Source: Verrucomicrobiales bacterium (GTDB lineage Bacteria; Verrucomicrobiota; Verrucomicrobiia; Verrucomicrobiales; DEV007). From it: a stretch of DNA of 17,208 nucleotides. The position numbers were made by a program, and so were the translations under genes. The number at the start of each line of letters is the position of its first letter. The first letter of the stretch is position 1. The stretch lies in assembly GCA_007123695.1 (NCBI GenBank), contig SLGN01000057.1, positions 1 to 17,208 on the forward strand, given 5' to 3'. The notes under the pieces are model-generated. The model was not told where the DNA came from. It was given only the letters and a program-made list of their open reading frames with translations, and searched no databases. This document shows, one piece after another, positions 6,557 through 14,791 of the stretch.

Positions 6557-9115
6557 ATGCCTGCGCCCTCCCTTTCTCCCGACGGGCTCCCGGCGGAAGG
6601 CGCGCCGCCCCCCCGGTCGCTCCGTGCCGTCCCCAGCCGCGCCGGCCTTTTCGCGTTCGCCGCCGTCGCCGCCTCGGTGCTTCTCCCGCCGGTCCACGCC
6701 GACGACGGCGTCCGGAGCTTTCTCGCCAAATACTGCCTCGACTGCCACGACGCCGATTCGAAGAAGGGCGAACGGCAGTTCGACGACCTCGCCCTGCCCA
6801 TCGCCGACGAAGCCGGCATCCTCGCGGTCCAGGAGATCGTCGACCAGCTCAACCTCGGCGAAATGCCTCCCCGCAAGGCCGACCAACCGGCGGAAGAGGA
6901 ACGCGCCGCCGCCATCGCCGCGCTCACCGCCGAAGTCGGAGAGGCCCGCAGCCGCATCGCGGGCTCGGGCGGGCAGACGGTGCTGCGGCGCCTCAACGAG
7001 CGCGAATACCTCAACAGCCTCGAGGACCTCCTCGGTCGCCGGCTCGACACCCTCGCCCCCACCGCGAAGTTTCCCGCCGAGCAGACCGACGGACACATCG
7101 ACACCATCGGCGACGCCCTCGTCACCTCGGGCTTCCTCCTCGACAACTACCTCGAGGCTGCGCATCTCGTCGTCGAAAAGGCCCTCGCTGCCGTCGAACA
7201 GCCGGAAGAACGAACCTGGCGCTTCCGCGGCGACTTCACCCAGGGGCAGGAGCTCAGCTATTCGCACCGCAAGGTCTACAACTTCCGCTACCTCTGCGTC
7301 TACGAGGTGCCCAACACGGTCAACCACGAGGGCGGCTACGCCGGGCTCGAAAAATTCCCCGAGGGCGTTCACGCCGACGGTCTCTACGAGGTCCGCGTGC
7401 TCGCCCATGCCATGCACCGCGACACCCCCTACGACCCCGACATCTTCGGGATGGATTTTTCCGAGCCCTTCCGGCTCGGCATCGTCTCCGGCGACGCCCG
7501 CATCGGCGAGCTGCACCATCCCCAGCCCGTCGAGCCGCAGCTCGCCGAAGTCGTCGTCGAAGACGGCGAGCCCCGCTGGTACACCATGGAGGCCTGGCTC
7601 GAGACCGGGCAGCAACCCCGCTTCATCTTTCCCAACGGCATGGCCAACTGCCGCGGCGCCTTCTCGCGCATCGCCAAGCAATACAGCGACCAATGGCCCG
7701 AAGACGACCCCTACACCTCCGGCATCGTCGAAGCCCGGCGCATCGTCCTCCAACACGGGCAAATGCCGCACATCCGCATCCACGAAGTCCGCATCCGGGG
7801 ACCGATCCACCAGACTTGGCCTCCCGAACCGCAGCGCCGCGCCTTCGGCGAGGACGGATTCCACGAGGACCGGCTCCGCGAAATCCTCGCGGAGTTCGCC
7901 TCCCGCGCCTTCCGCAGGCCTCTCGAGGACGGCGAAATCGACCCCTTCGTCGATCTCGCCGCCGCGCGCGTCGCCGCAGGACACACTCCCCGCCAGTCCG
8001 CCCTCGACGCCATCAAGGCGGTCCTGTGCGCTCCGTCCTTCCTCTACCTCAGCGAGGCCGCCGAGGAACGCGGGGGACTCCTCGCGCCCCACGACCTCGC
8101 CGCCCGACTCGCCTATTTTCTTACCGCCTCGCCTCCCGACGACGAGCTGCGCGCGCGGGCCGATTCCGGAGAGATCCTCCAAAACGGCATCCTCCTCGCC
8201 GAGGCGGAGCGGCTTCTCGACAGCCCGCGCTCCGACTTCTTTCTCGAGGGCTTCCTCGACAGTTGGCTCAACCTGCGGGCCATCGGCGAGACGCCTCCCG
8301 ACCGCAAGCTCGCCGTTGAATACTTCCACCAGGATCTCGGGCACGCCATGAAGGAGGAAGCCAAACGCTTCCTGCGCCACCTCCTTGACGAGAACCGCCC
8401 CCTCGCCGAGCTGCTCGACTGCGACTACACCTTCGTCAACAAGCCGCTCGCGCAGCTCTACGGTCTCCCCCACGAGTTCGCGCCCGGCGAAGCGGCCGCC
8501 TTCCGGAAAGTGTCGCTGCCCGACCGCAGGCGGGGCGGCCTCCTCGGCATGGGCGCGGTCCTCACCGTCAGCGCCAACGGCATCGAGACCTCGCCCGTGG
8601 TCCGCGGGGTCTACCTGCTCGAAAACATCCTCGGAACCCCGCCCCCTCCTCCGCCCGACGAGGTTCCCGCGATCGAGCCCGACATCCGCGGCGCCACCAC
8701 CATCCGCGAGCAGCTAGCCAAGCACCGCGAACTCGCCACCTGCGCCGAGTGCCACCGCCGCATCGATCCGCCCGGATTCGCCCTCGAAAACTTCGACCCC
8801 ATCGGCCGCTGGCGGGATCGCTACCCCGACGCGAAAGGGCGTCCCTCCGGACCCAAGATCGACGCCTCCGGCGAAATGTCCGACGGCTCGGCCTTCCGCG
8901 ACGCGTCCGAGTTCAAGACGATCCTCCTCGGGAGAAAGGAACTCTTCGCCCGCCATCTCGCCGGGAGCCTCCTTTCCTACGGAACCGGCCGACGGCTCGA
9001 GACCGCCGACCGGCCCGTCCTCGACGAGATCGCCGCCGCTGCTCTTGCCGAAGACGGCGGGGCGCGCACCCTCCTTCTCGGACTCATCGCGAGCGAGCCC
9101 TTCCGCTCCCGCTAG
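6557..9115 (+). CDS. Planctomycete-type cytochrome c, DUF1587/1595/1592/1588/1585 multidomain protein
   Basis: An 852-residue exported protein. A hydrophobic segment (about residues 29-48, ending VHADD) acts as signal or anchor. PSCyt1-like cytochrome domain: C60-C63-H64 heme motif with M103 in GEMPP as the likely distal ligand. Next is DUF1587 (about 140-205, LRRLNEREYLNSLEDLLG), then a beta-rich carbohydrate-binding-like region (about 220-420). These are followed by DUF1595 (about 437-497), DUF1592 (about 508-640), DUF1588 (about 657-755) with a second CxxCH at C729-C732-H733, and DUF1585 (about 775-850). Length and domain order fit the family. It probably transfers electrons in the periplasm during oxidation of an unknown substrate, together with the DUF1552 protein encoded 6 bases upstream. 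Confidence 0.93.
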   Translation: MPAPSLSPDGLPAEGAPPPRSLRAVPSRAGLFAFAAVAASVLLPPVHADDGVRSFLAKYCLDCHDADSKKGERQFDDLALPIADEAGILAVQEIVDQLNLGEMPPRKADQPAEEERAAAIAALTAEVGEARSRIAGSGGQTVLRRLNEREYLNSLEDLLGRRLDTLAPTAKFPAEQTDGHIDTIGDALVTSGFLLDNYLEAAHLVVEKALAAVEQPEERTWRFRGDFTQGQELSYSHRKVYNFRYLCVYEVPNTVNHEGGYAGLEKFPEGVHADGLYEVRVLAHAMHRDTPYDPDIFGMDFSEPFRLGIVSGDARIGELHHPQPVEPQLAEVVVEDGEPRWYTMEAWLETGQQPRFIFPNGMANCRGAFSRIAKQYSDQWPEDDPYTSGIVEARRIVLQHGQMPHIRIHEVRIRGPIHQTWPPEPQRRAFGEDGFHEDRLREILAEFASRAFRRPLEDGEIDPFVDLAAARVAAGHTPRQSALDAIKAVLCAPSFLYLSEAAEERGGLLAPHDLAARLAYFLTASPPDDELRARADSGEILQNGILLAEAERLLDSPRSDFFLEGFLDSWLNLRAIGETPPDRKLAVEYFHQDLGHAMKEEAKRFLRHLLDENRPLAELLDCDYTFVNKPLAQLYGLPHEFAPGEAAAFRKVSLPDRRRGGLLGMGAVLTVSANGIETSPVVRGVYLLENILGTPPPPPPDEVPAIEPDIRGATTIREQLAKHRELATCAECHRRIDPPGFALENFDPIGRWRDRYPDAKGRPSGPKIDASGEMSDGSAFRDASEFKTILLGRKELFARHLAGSLLSYGTGRRLETADRPVLDEIAAAALAEDGGARTLLLGLIASEPFRSR

Positions 9116-9130
9116 AGCCTCTGCCGATCC

Positions 9131-11008
9131 ATGAAAACCCTCCCGCCTGCAAGCTGCGCGACTCTCGCCGCCCTGTTCCTCGCCGTCGTGCCGGCGCTGT
9201 CCATCGCCCAGCCTCCCGCCGCCGCGCCCGCCAGCAACCACGTCACCCACGGCCCCATGCTCGGCCTCGTCACCGACAGCAGCGTCCGGGTCTGGGCGCG
9301 CACCCACAAGGCCGGCGTCTTCTCGGTGCGCTACGGCGAGCATCCCGAGCGACTCGAGGGAAACTCAGCCGAGGTCTCAACTGCCGTCCAGCACGACCAC
9401 GCCGGATCGACCACTCTCGCAGGGCTTCGCCCCGACACCGAGTATCACTACCAGATCTACATCGGCGAAGTGCCCAGCGGGTCGGCCGGCACCTTCCGCA
9501 CCTTGCCCAGCGCCGCCGGGCACCGCGATGCCGAACACAACCCGCGCGGGCTCTTCAACTTCCGCTTCCAGTTCGGATCCTGCGCCAACCAGAACCCCCG
9601 CGGCGGCATCGGACCGAGCCTGCCCGCCTACGCCACGATGCTCCGCGAGTTGCGGGGGAATACGCATTTTTCCCTGATGAACGGCGACTTCATCTACGAA
9701 GAGCACCGCTCCATGCCCGCCGAGGATTGGCTGATGCAGGTCGGGCTCCCTCTCGAATCGATGCCCCGCGACGTCGCCCTCGCGCCGAACCTCGCCGGAC
9801 TCTGGGAAAACTACAAGACCTACCTCTCCCGCGGCGTCAACCTCGCCGCGTGGCAGCGGCACATGCCCACCGTCTTCACCTTCGACGACCACGACCTCGT
9901 CAACGACATCCGCGGATGCGGCACGGTCGGCTTCCGCGAGCGCCGCGCCGTGTTCCGCGACATCGGCGTCCGCGCCTGGGAGGACTACGCCGGCTGGGCC
10001 AATCCCTTCGCCACGGAACAAGGCATCCACTTCGGGCGCGCCACCCTCGCGCAGGGCAGCGACATCCTCGTCGATGAAGAGGCCGACTTCACCGCCATCG
10101 ACTGGGACCAAGCCGCCAATCTGCACGTTCACTGGGGCCGGATCACCGCCGGCGAGGACGACATGCGCTTCGACGCCGAGGAGCCGGGCAACCCCAACGC
10201 GGGCGTTTTCGGCGTCGCCGAGGTCATCGACAAACACCGGCTCCGCATCGAGCCGCCCGCCTATGCCGACAGCACCGGCGCCTACTCCATCGGCCGGCTT
10301 TCCTACGGCAAGTTCACCGTTTCCAACTGCGACTTCTTCCTCCTCGACACCAAGACCCACCGCGAAATGCACGACCCCGAGGATCCCGGCAGGCCCGGAC
10401 TCACCTTCCTCGGAGAGCGGCAGAAGGCCTGGCTTCAGGAGGAGATGCGCACGAGCGAGTCCGACTTTTTCTTTCTCGCCTCCTCGGTGAACTTCATGAT
10501 TCCCCACGACGGCGCCGGCGGCCACGAGTTCGCCGAAGGCAAGGACGAGGCCTGGACCGCGCTCATCGCCGAGCGCGAAGAGCTCATCGAGTTCTTCGAA
10601 TCGCTCGGCAAACCCGTTTTCGTCCTCACCGGCGACCTCCACAACAGCTTCGCCGTGAAGATCACCGATCTCGTCTGGGAATTCTGCTCGGGGCCGCTCA
10701 ATTCCGTCAACCACGTTCCCGCCAACGACGAGGGCCAGCGCCCCGCCACCGGCCTCTACCGGTCCGGCCCGCGCGAGTGCGACATCCGCTGGTCCAGCTA
10801 CATCCTTCCCGACATCGAGCGCTCGCAGCGCCGCTACCCCTACTACTGCGTCGTGCAGGTCAACAACGTCCACAACATGCCCCGTCAGCTCGGCGGCACG
10901 CGATGGGTCGCCTATCCGCACCCCCAGGTCGTTTTCCAGTTCTTCGACGGCCGCACCGGAGAGTTCGTCTACTCCGAATCGATCAGCACGGCGCGGCATC
11001 GGCCCTAG
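9131..11008 (+). CDS. PhoD-like alkaline phosphatase/phosphodiesterase with N-terminal Fn3-like domain
   Basis: A 625-residue protein with a Sec signal peptide (residues 1-26, ending SIAQ). Residues 36-125 resemble the PhoD N-terminal beta-sandwich (HGPMLGLVTDSSVRVWART, LRPDTEYHYQI). The metallophosphatase core follows: GSCANQ with C151, NGDFIY with D186, FDDHD at 251-255 and TGDLHNS with H504. These match PhoD metal-site motifs, so a secreted phosphomonoesterase or phosphodiesterase acting on lipid, teichoic-acid-like or sugar phosphate esters is likely. A beta-rich stretch of about 85 residues (about 311-395) lies between DDHD and the next core strand and seems to be an insertion. The gene starts 15 bases after the cytochrome gene and ends 12 bases before the next, so it is part of the same operon. 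Confidence 0.9.
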   Translation: MKTLPPASCATLAALFLAVVPALSIAQPPAAAPASNHVTHGPMLGLVTDSSVRVWARTHKAGVFSVRYGEHPERLEGNSAEVSTAVQHDHAGSTTLAGLRPDTEYHYQIYIGEVPSGSAGTFRTLPSAAGHRDAEHNPRGLFNFRFQFGSCANQNPRGGIGPSLPAYATMLRELRGNTHFSLMNGDFIYEEHRSMPAEDWLMQVGLPLESMPRDVALAPNLAGLWENYKTYLSRGVNLAAWQRHMPTVFTFDDHDLVNDIRGCGTVGFRERRAVFRDIGVRAWEDYAGWANPFATEQGIHFGRATLAQGSDILVDEEADFTAIDWDQAANLHVHWGRITAGEDDMRFDAEEPGNPNAGVFGVAEVIDKHRLRIEPPAYADSTGAYSIGRLSYGKFTVSNCDFFLLDTKTHREMHDPEDPGRPGLTFLGERQKAWLQEEMRTSESDFFFLASSVNFMIPHDGAGGHEFAEGKDEAWTALIAEREELIEFFESLGKPVFVLTGDLHNSFAVKITDLVWEFCSGPLNSVNHVPANDEGQRPATGLYRSGPRECDIRWSSYILPDIERSQRRYPYYCVVQVNNVHNMPRQLGGTRWVAYPHPQVVFQFFDGRTGEFVYSESISTARHRP

Positions 11009-11020
11009 GCTTCATTGCGG

Positions 11021-11950
11021 ATGCAGCGCTTTCTCGCCATTCTCTTCCTCGCGGCGGCGGCCGCCCTCGTCGACAGGGCCGGAGCGGAGACGCCCGCAGC
11101 TCGCGACCTCCTCGCGGACGGCACTGTCGAATACCTGCCCGGCGATCTCCCCGTGATCGTCGCCGCGCCCCACGGAGGCAGGCTCGAACCGGCCGAAATT
11201 CCCGACCGGGAAAACGGCACCACCGTCCGCGACGTGAACACCGACCTGCTTGCGCACGATCTCGCCGAGGCCTTCCAACGCCAATGCGGAGCCCGCCCCC
11301 ATCTCGTCGTCTGCCTTCTCAGCCGGACCAAGGTCGATTGCAACCGCGACGCGCTCACCGCGACCGCAGGCCAGCCCGCCGCCCTCGCCACCTGGCGGGC
11401 CTTCCACGAAGCCATCGCGCGGGCCCGCGACGTGTCCGGACGCGGCCTTTTCATCGACCTCCACGGCCACTCCCATCCCGAAGGCCGAGTCGAGCTGGGC
11501 TACCTCCTCGGCGAAGACCAGCTGCGCGAGGTCGGCGCGGCGTTCGAAGCCCTCGCGCCCGTCTCCAGCCTCGCGGCCCTCCTTGCGACCAGTCCCGATT
11601 CCTTCGAGCAGATCGTACGCGGTCCCAAGAGCCTCGGCGGACTCCTCGAGGAGGCGGGCTATCCCTCGGTTCCCAGTCCCGGCATTCCCCATCCCGGCGG
11701 CGCCGCCTACTTCCGCGGCGGATACAACACCGCCCGCTACCGCGCCGCCCGCGAGGGAGACGGATGGATCTCGCTCCAGATCGAATGCCCGCGTCCCGGC
11801 GTCCGCGACACGCCGCAGAACCGTCGCCGCTTCGCCGAAACTCTCGCCGCCGCCGTCGAAACCTTCCTTTCGCACCATGCCGATATCCGGCTCGAGCCTC
11901 CTGCCCCCGTTGGCGAAAGTCCCGCCGCAGGGCTCCGGGCGGCGAGGTAG
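11021..11950 (+). CDS. Exported N-formylglutamate amidohydrolase-like protein
   Basis: A protein of about 309 residues with a Sec signal peptide (MQRFLAILFLAAAAAL, cleavage likely after AGA). The N-formylglutamate amidohydrolase-like zinc motifs are visible: APHGGR with H51, NTDLLAHDLAEAF, SRTKVDCNRD, and DLHGHSH with D146, H148, H150 and H152, followed by E158. The C-terminal segment IECPRPGVRD...NRRRFAETLA also fits the family. The family hydrolyses N-acyl amino acids in the cytoplasm in histidine catabolism; an exported relative must have another substrate, perhaps an acylated amino acid or peptide amide. ATG 11021 is preferred over the in-frame TTG at 11015. It starts 12 bases after the phosphatase gene. 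The fold is fairly sure, the reaction is not. Confidence 0.78.
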   Translation: MQRFLAILFLAAAAALVDRAGAETPAARDLLADGTVEYLPGDLPVIVAAPHGGRLEPAEIPDRENGTTVRDVNTDLLAHDLAEAFQRQCGARPHLVVCLLSRTKVDCNRDALTATAGQPAALATWRAFHEAIARARDVSGRGLFIDLHGHSHPEGRVELGYLLGEDQLREVGAAFEALAPVSSLAALLATSPDSFEQIVRGPKSLGGLLEEAGYPSVPSPGIPHPGGAAYFRGGYNTARYRAAREGDGWISLQIECPRPGVRDTPQNRRRFAETLAAAVETFLSHHADIRLEPPAPVGESPAAGLRAAR

Positions 11951-12004
11951 CGCCGGTCATCTTCGGTTGCTCCCCGTCGCGGAGAACGCGAGACTCGGCG
12001 GGTC

Positions 12005-12940
12005 ATGCTCGTGCAGATCTTCTTCGACGTCGCCCTGCCCATCCTCGTCCTCGTCGGCGTCGGCTGGGGGCTCGACCGACTTTTCGGCCTCGATCTCAAG
12101 ACGCTCGTCAAGTTCAACCTCTATCTCTTCGTCCCCGCGTTCATCCTCGTGCGGCTCTCCACCTCCGACCTCTCCGGCGCCGTCGGTCTCCGGGTCGTCG
12201 CCTTCACCCTCTGCATCATCGCGAGCATGGGAGCGCTCAGTTGGATCGTCTGCGCCCTGCGCCGCCAACCGCCCGGCCAGCGCTACGCGATGAAGCTCGG
12301 CACCATGATCTACAACAGCGGGAACTGGGGCATCCCGCTCATGACCCTCGCTTTCTCCGACCTGGGCCCGGTTGTGCAGGTCTTCGTCCTCGCCACCATG
12401 AACCTCACCAGTTTCTCCCTCGGCGTCTTTCTCGCCAACGCCGGGAGCCGCGAGCGCAAGGGATGGTTCCTCCCCGTCCTGCGGCAACCATCGCCCTACG
12501 CCATCGCCCTCGCCATCGTCCTCCGCGCCACCGACAACCCGCTCGAAGGCGTCGTCTTCGTCTGGGCACCTCTCCTCTACCTCGCCGACGGTCTCGTGGG
12601 CTTCGCCCTCCTCACCCTCGGGGTGCAGCTTTCCCAAACAAGACCGCCCGCTCCCCTCGGAAACCTTGGCATCGCCCTCGCCATCCGATTGGTTTGCGGG
12701 CCCCTCGCCGCCCTTGCCCTGACGTGGGCCTTCGGGTTCCGCGGCGAAATCGCCGCCATCCTCGTCCTCGGCTCCGCCGCCCCCACGGCGGTCAACACGG
12801 CGCTGCTCGCCCACGAGTTCAAGGCCGACGAGCGATTCGCTTCCGCAATGGTCCTCTACTCGACGCTCCTCGCCGCCGTCGCCGTCACCCTGCTCCTTGC
12901 GGTGCTGAGGGCCGGCTGGATCCCCTGGGCAACCGTCTAG
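12005..12940 (+). CDS. AEC (auxin efflux carrier) family permease
   Basis: A 311-residue integral membrane protein with about ten hydrophobic segments, the normal size for the AEC/PIN-like family. The family motif at the first broken helix is seen as N104 and N107 with P111 (MIYNSGNWGIPL). The second half has APTAVNTALLAHEF, the matching crossover region. Known members move malate, other dicarboxylates, amino acids or auxin-like anions across the inner membrane. It follows the amidohydrolase gene by 54 bases on the same strand and may carry the product of the exported hydrolases, but it could also have its own promoter. Direction and substrate are not predictable. Confidence 0.9.
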   Translation: MLVQIFFDVALPILVLVGVGWGLDRLFGLDLKTLVKFNLYLFVPAFILVRLSTSDLSGAVGLRVVAFTLCIIASMGALSWIVCALRRQPPGQRYAMKLGTMIYNSGNWGIPLMTLAFSDLGPVVQVFVLATMNLTSFSLGVFLANAGSRERKGWFLPVLRQPSPYAIALAIVLRATDNPLEGVVFVWAPLLYLADGLVGFALLTLGVQLSQTRPPAPLGNLGIALAIRLVCGPLAALALTWAFGFRGEIAAILVLGSAAPTAVNTALLAHEFKADERFASAMVLYSTLLAAVAVTLLLAVLRAGWIPWATV

Positions 12941-12948
12941 CCCCGCAC

Positions 12949-12986
12949 GCCCGGAAACCCATGCCCGGGCGCGGGTTGCGCCGGGC
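12949..12986. repeat. Long imperfect GC-rich palindrome (REP-like element or bidirectional terminator)
   Basis: Nested arms pair across 38 bases: GCCCGG (12949-12954) with CCGGGC (12981-12986), and AACCC (12956-12960) with GGGTT (12973-12977). The asymmetric interior is A on one side and GCG on the other, and the centre is a self-complementary GCCCGGGC (12963-12970). An alternative 7-bp stem joins 12948-12954 and 12965-12971. It lies in the 57-base gap between the convergent permease and RAYT genes. It may end transcription of both, or be the REP-type substrate of the neighbouring RAYT. Confidence 0.5.
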
Positions 12987-12997
12987 CTGCAACGCGC

Positions 12998-14134
12998 TCA
13001 TCCGTTTGCCCCGTCGGCTGCGCCCATCCTTCGCAAACGCAGATCCCGGAGCGAGCGCAAACTCCCGAAGTCCGCTCCCTTCATCCGCCGCGCCCCGCTC
13101 GTCCGCTTCGGACCCGTGCGACCCTCGGCCTTGAGCCGCTCGAAGACTCCGTCCACGAACTCAGCCGACCCGATCACCGCCCCGTCGCTGAAGTAGCGGA
13201 TCTTGCAGCGCAAAGCCTCCGCCAAAGGCACCGCCCCGCCCGCCTCCGCGACTCGGTTGCATTCCTCCGCCGCGATCCCCGCGCGCCCGCCTTCCCCCGT
13301 CGCCTCGTCCGGCTTCTGCTCGCGCCCGTCCGAGTAGAGCAGCAGCCGGTAGCGTGCCTGCACCTCCGCCCAGTCCGGCAACCCCGGAAGACGACCGGAA
13401 TCCGCCGCCTTCGGGCCGCTACCCGCACCAGTTTCGACCCCCTCGATGGCGGCAGGATTCTCCAGTCCCTCCCGCGTGATCGAGACCAGCCCCGCCCGCG
13501 CCTTCTCCGCCCCCTTGCCCGCCCCGCAGGCCTCCCCGTAGCCGCTCCATCGATAGTCCTCCGGACGCTCCACCAGCCCCGCCCGCACCGGATTGAGGTC
13601 GATGTAGGCCGCAACCGTCCTCAGAGTTTCCTCCCCGCCCTCCAGCAGCACGCTCTTGAACCGCGCCTCCCACAGCGTCCCCACCCGTCTGTTGCGTCGG
13701 TTGTAGAAGATCGAGACCCTCTGCTTCAGCTCCCTCAAAAACACCGACAAATCGAAGCGCCGCCGCTCGTAGCGCTCCAGAATTCGCCGTTCCCAGCCCA
13801 GATTTCCCGACTTCCGCGCCGTCTCCAGCTCCCTCCTCACCTGGTCCACCAGCACCTCGTCGTAGAGCAGCGGCAGCAGCTCAAGCAACTGTTCCGCATC
13901 CAGCTTTGGCATCGTCTCCTTGTCCGGCACCTCCAGCAGAAGATGGAAGTGGTTGCCCATCAGGCAGTAGGTGACCACCTTCACCCCGAGGAACCGCTCC
14001 AGCTTCCTCAGGATCGACCGGAACACCTCCTTCTCCGCAGCATGGAAGACGATGCGTCGATCCACGACCCGCGAGAGACAGTGGTAGTAGGCCCGCCCTG
14101 CTCCGGGCGCAACAACGATGCGGTGAGAACTCAT
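12998..14134 (-). CDS. REP-associated tyrosine transposase (RAYT, IS200-like Y1 HUH family)
   Basis: A 378-residue protein. The HUH metal motif is H62-F63-H64 in GNHFHLLLE. The probable nucleophilic tyrosine is Y144 in the segment LKQRVSIFYNRRNRRVGTLWEARFK. AAYIDLNPVRAGLVERPEDYRWSGY is also characteristic of the Y1_Tnp/RAYT family. The C-terminal part (about residues 240-378) is longer than in compact RAYTs and contains CNRVAEAGGAVPLAEALRCKIRYFSDGAVIGSAEFVDGVF, an extension seen in many verrucomicrobial copies. These enzymes nick and rejoin single-stranded DNA at palindromic REP elements and normally stay as single domesticated copies. The gene appears intact and has no terminal inverted repeats. 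Bases 14135-14160 just upstream of its start are AT-rich compared with the surroundings. Confidence 0.92.
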   Translation of the reverse strand: MSSHRIVVAPGAGRAYYHCLSRVVDRRIVFHAAEKEVFRSILRKLERFLGVKVVTYCLMGNHFHLLLEVPDKETMPKLDAEQLLELLPLLYDEVLVDQVRRELETARKSGNLGWERRILERYERRRFDLSVFLRELKQRVSIFYNRRNRRVGTLWEARFKSVLLEGGEETLRTVAAYIDLNPVRAGLVERPEDYRWSGYGEACGAGKGAEKARAGLVSITREGLENPAAIEGVETGAGSGPKAADSGRLPGLPDWAEVQARYRLLLYSDGREQKPDEATGEGGRAGIAAEECNRVAEAGGAVPLAEALRCKIRYFSDGAVIGSAEFVDGVFERLKAEGRTGPKRTSGARRMKGADFGSLRSLRDLRLRRMGAADGANG

Positions 14135-14276
14135 TAAAATTAGGTTGGGTTTTTAACATGGTAGACTGTAAGGGCATTCGTTCAAGTGAAAAAACGAGCG
14201 AACGCATTGCTAGCGTTGCTGGCGCGTGCCGACCTGTTCTTCGAGGCTTTCTTTATGGCCGGGAATGGAGAAGCGC

Positions 14277-14735
14277 TCATTCGAGAATCTGGATGGCGTC
14301 GGGCGTGTCGGCGGGTCCGGGGAAGGGGGGCGGCGGGCTTGCTCCGGCGGAATAAGGGGCGGTGGCGCGCTGGCCTTTTTTCGGGCTTCCGGAGACGATG
14401 TCGGCCGTGAGGAATGGGCCTTTGCGCGCGGGACTCACCGAAACCGTGGCAACGGTCTCGCCTTGGTCTCCGTGGATGGTGAGGTGGGAGCCGGGCTCGA
14501 GTTGGAGGCCGCGCCTGGAACGTACGAGCACGAATTCGCCGGCCTCGTCGACGAGTTCGACGGTACCGACAGGCAGTCGCACGGCCGCAGGACTCGGCGT
14601 CGAGGCGTCCAGCGTGGCATCGGCAGATTCTGCTTCTTTGGAAGTGGACTTCCAAGGAAGCGAGCGGCATGCCCCAAAACCGCCCCCGAGGGCGATCAGC
14701 AGGGAACATCGGAAGGCTGCGGAGAGAGCTTGCAC
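14277..14735 (-). CDS. Putative lipoprotein of unknown function (small beta-rich domain)
   Basis: The frame reaches upstream to an ATG at 14816, but that start would overlap the divergent gene at 14792 and bury the leader. GTG at 14735 gives a 152-residue protein with a short basic, then hydrophobic leader (SLLIALGGG) and a lipobox-like FGAC with Cys 23. The -3 Phe is atypical, so lipidation is only probable. The conserved-looking core VGTVELVDEAGEFVLVRS...LEPGSHLTIHG...ATVSVSPARKGPFLTADIVSGSPKKGQ predicts a small beta-barrel and resembles hypothetical proteins common in Verrucomicrobiota. The C-terminus is Pro-rich. No Shine-Dalgarno is evident. Function unknown; envelope location is inferred. 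Confidence 0.6.
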   Translation of the reverse strand: MQALSAAFRCSLLIALGGGFGACRSLPWKSTSKEAESADATLDASTPSPAAVRLPVGTVELVDEAGEFVLVRSRRGLQLEPGSHLTIHGDQGETVATVSVSPARKGPFLTADIVSGSPKKGQRATAPYSAGASPPPPFPGPADTPDAIQILE

Positions 14736-14791
14736 AGCACGAGAATGGGGGATAGGGCAGGGAAAAGCAAGAGCGCGGGGATGCGCGGGGT

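Noticed and set aside
6004..8319. A 771-codon plus-strand frame
   Set aside because: The product is mostly Arg, Pro and Ala and overlaps recognised genes in another frame; it is a compositional shadow.
5234..8473. A 1079-codon open frame on the minus strand
   Set aside because: It lies wholly antisense to the DUF1552 and cytochrome genes, whose families are clear. Its product is a Gly/Glu/Val/Leu-rich string with no domain. High GC at third codon positions keeps antisense frames free of stops.
9377..10999. A 540-codon minus-strand frame
   Set aside because: It is antisense to the PhoD-like gene, has low-complexity composition and shows no motif.
14160..14225. Inverted repeats (CGTTC/GAACG, AACGC/GCGTT) upstream of the RAYT gene as a matching REP element
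   Set aside because: The arms are only 5 bp and unlike the palindrome at the 3' side; chance is enough to explain them.
14182..14709. A 175-codon minus-strand frame overlapping the lipoprotein
   Set aside because: It is Arg/Pro-rich without a leader or motif. The overlapping frame has a leader, lipobox and a conserved-looking core.
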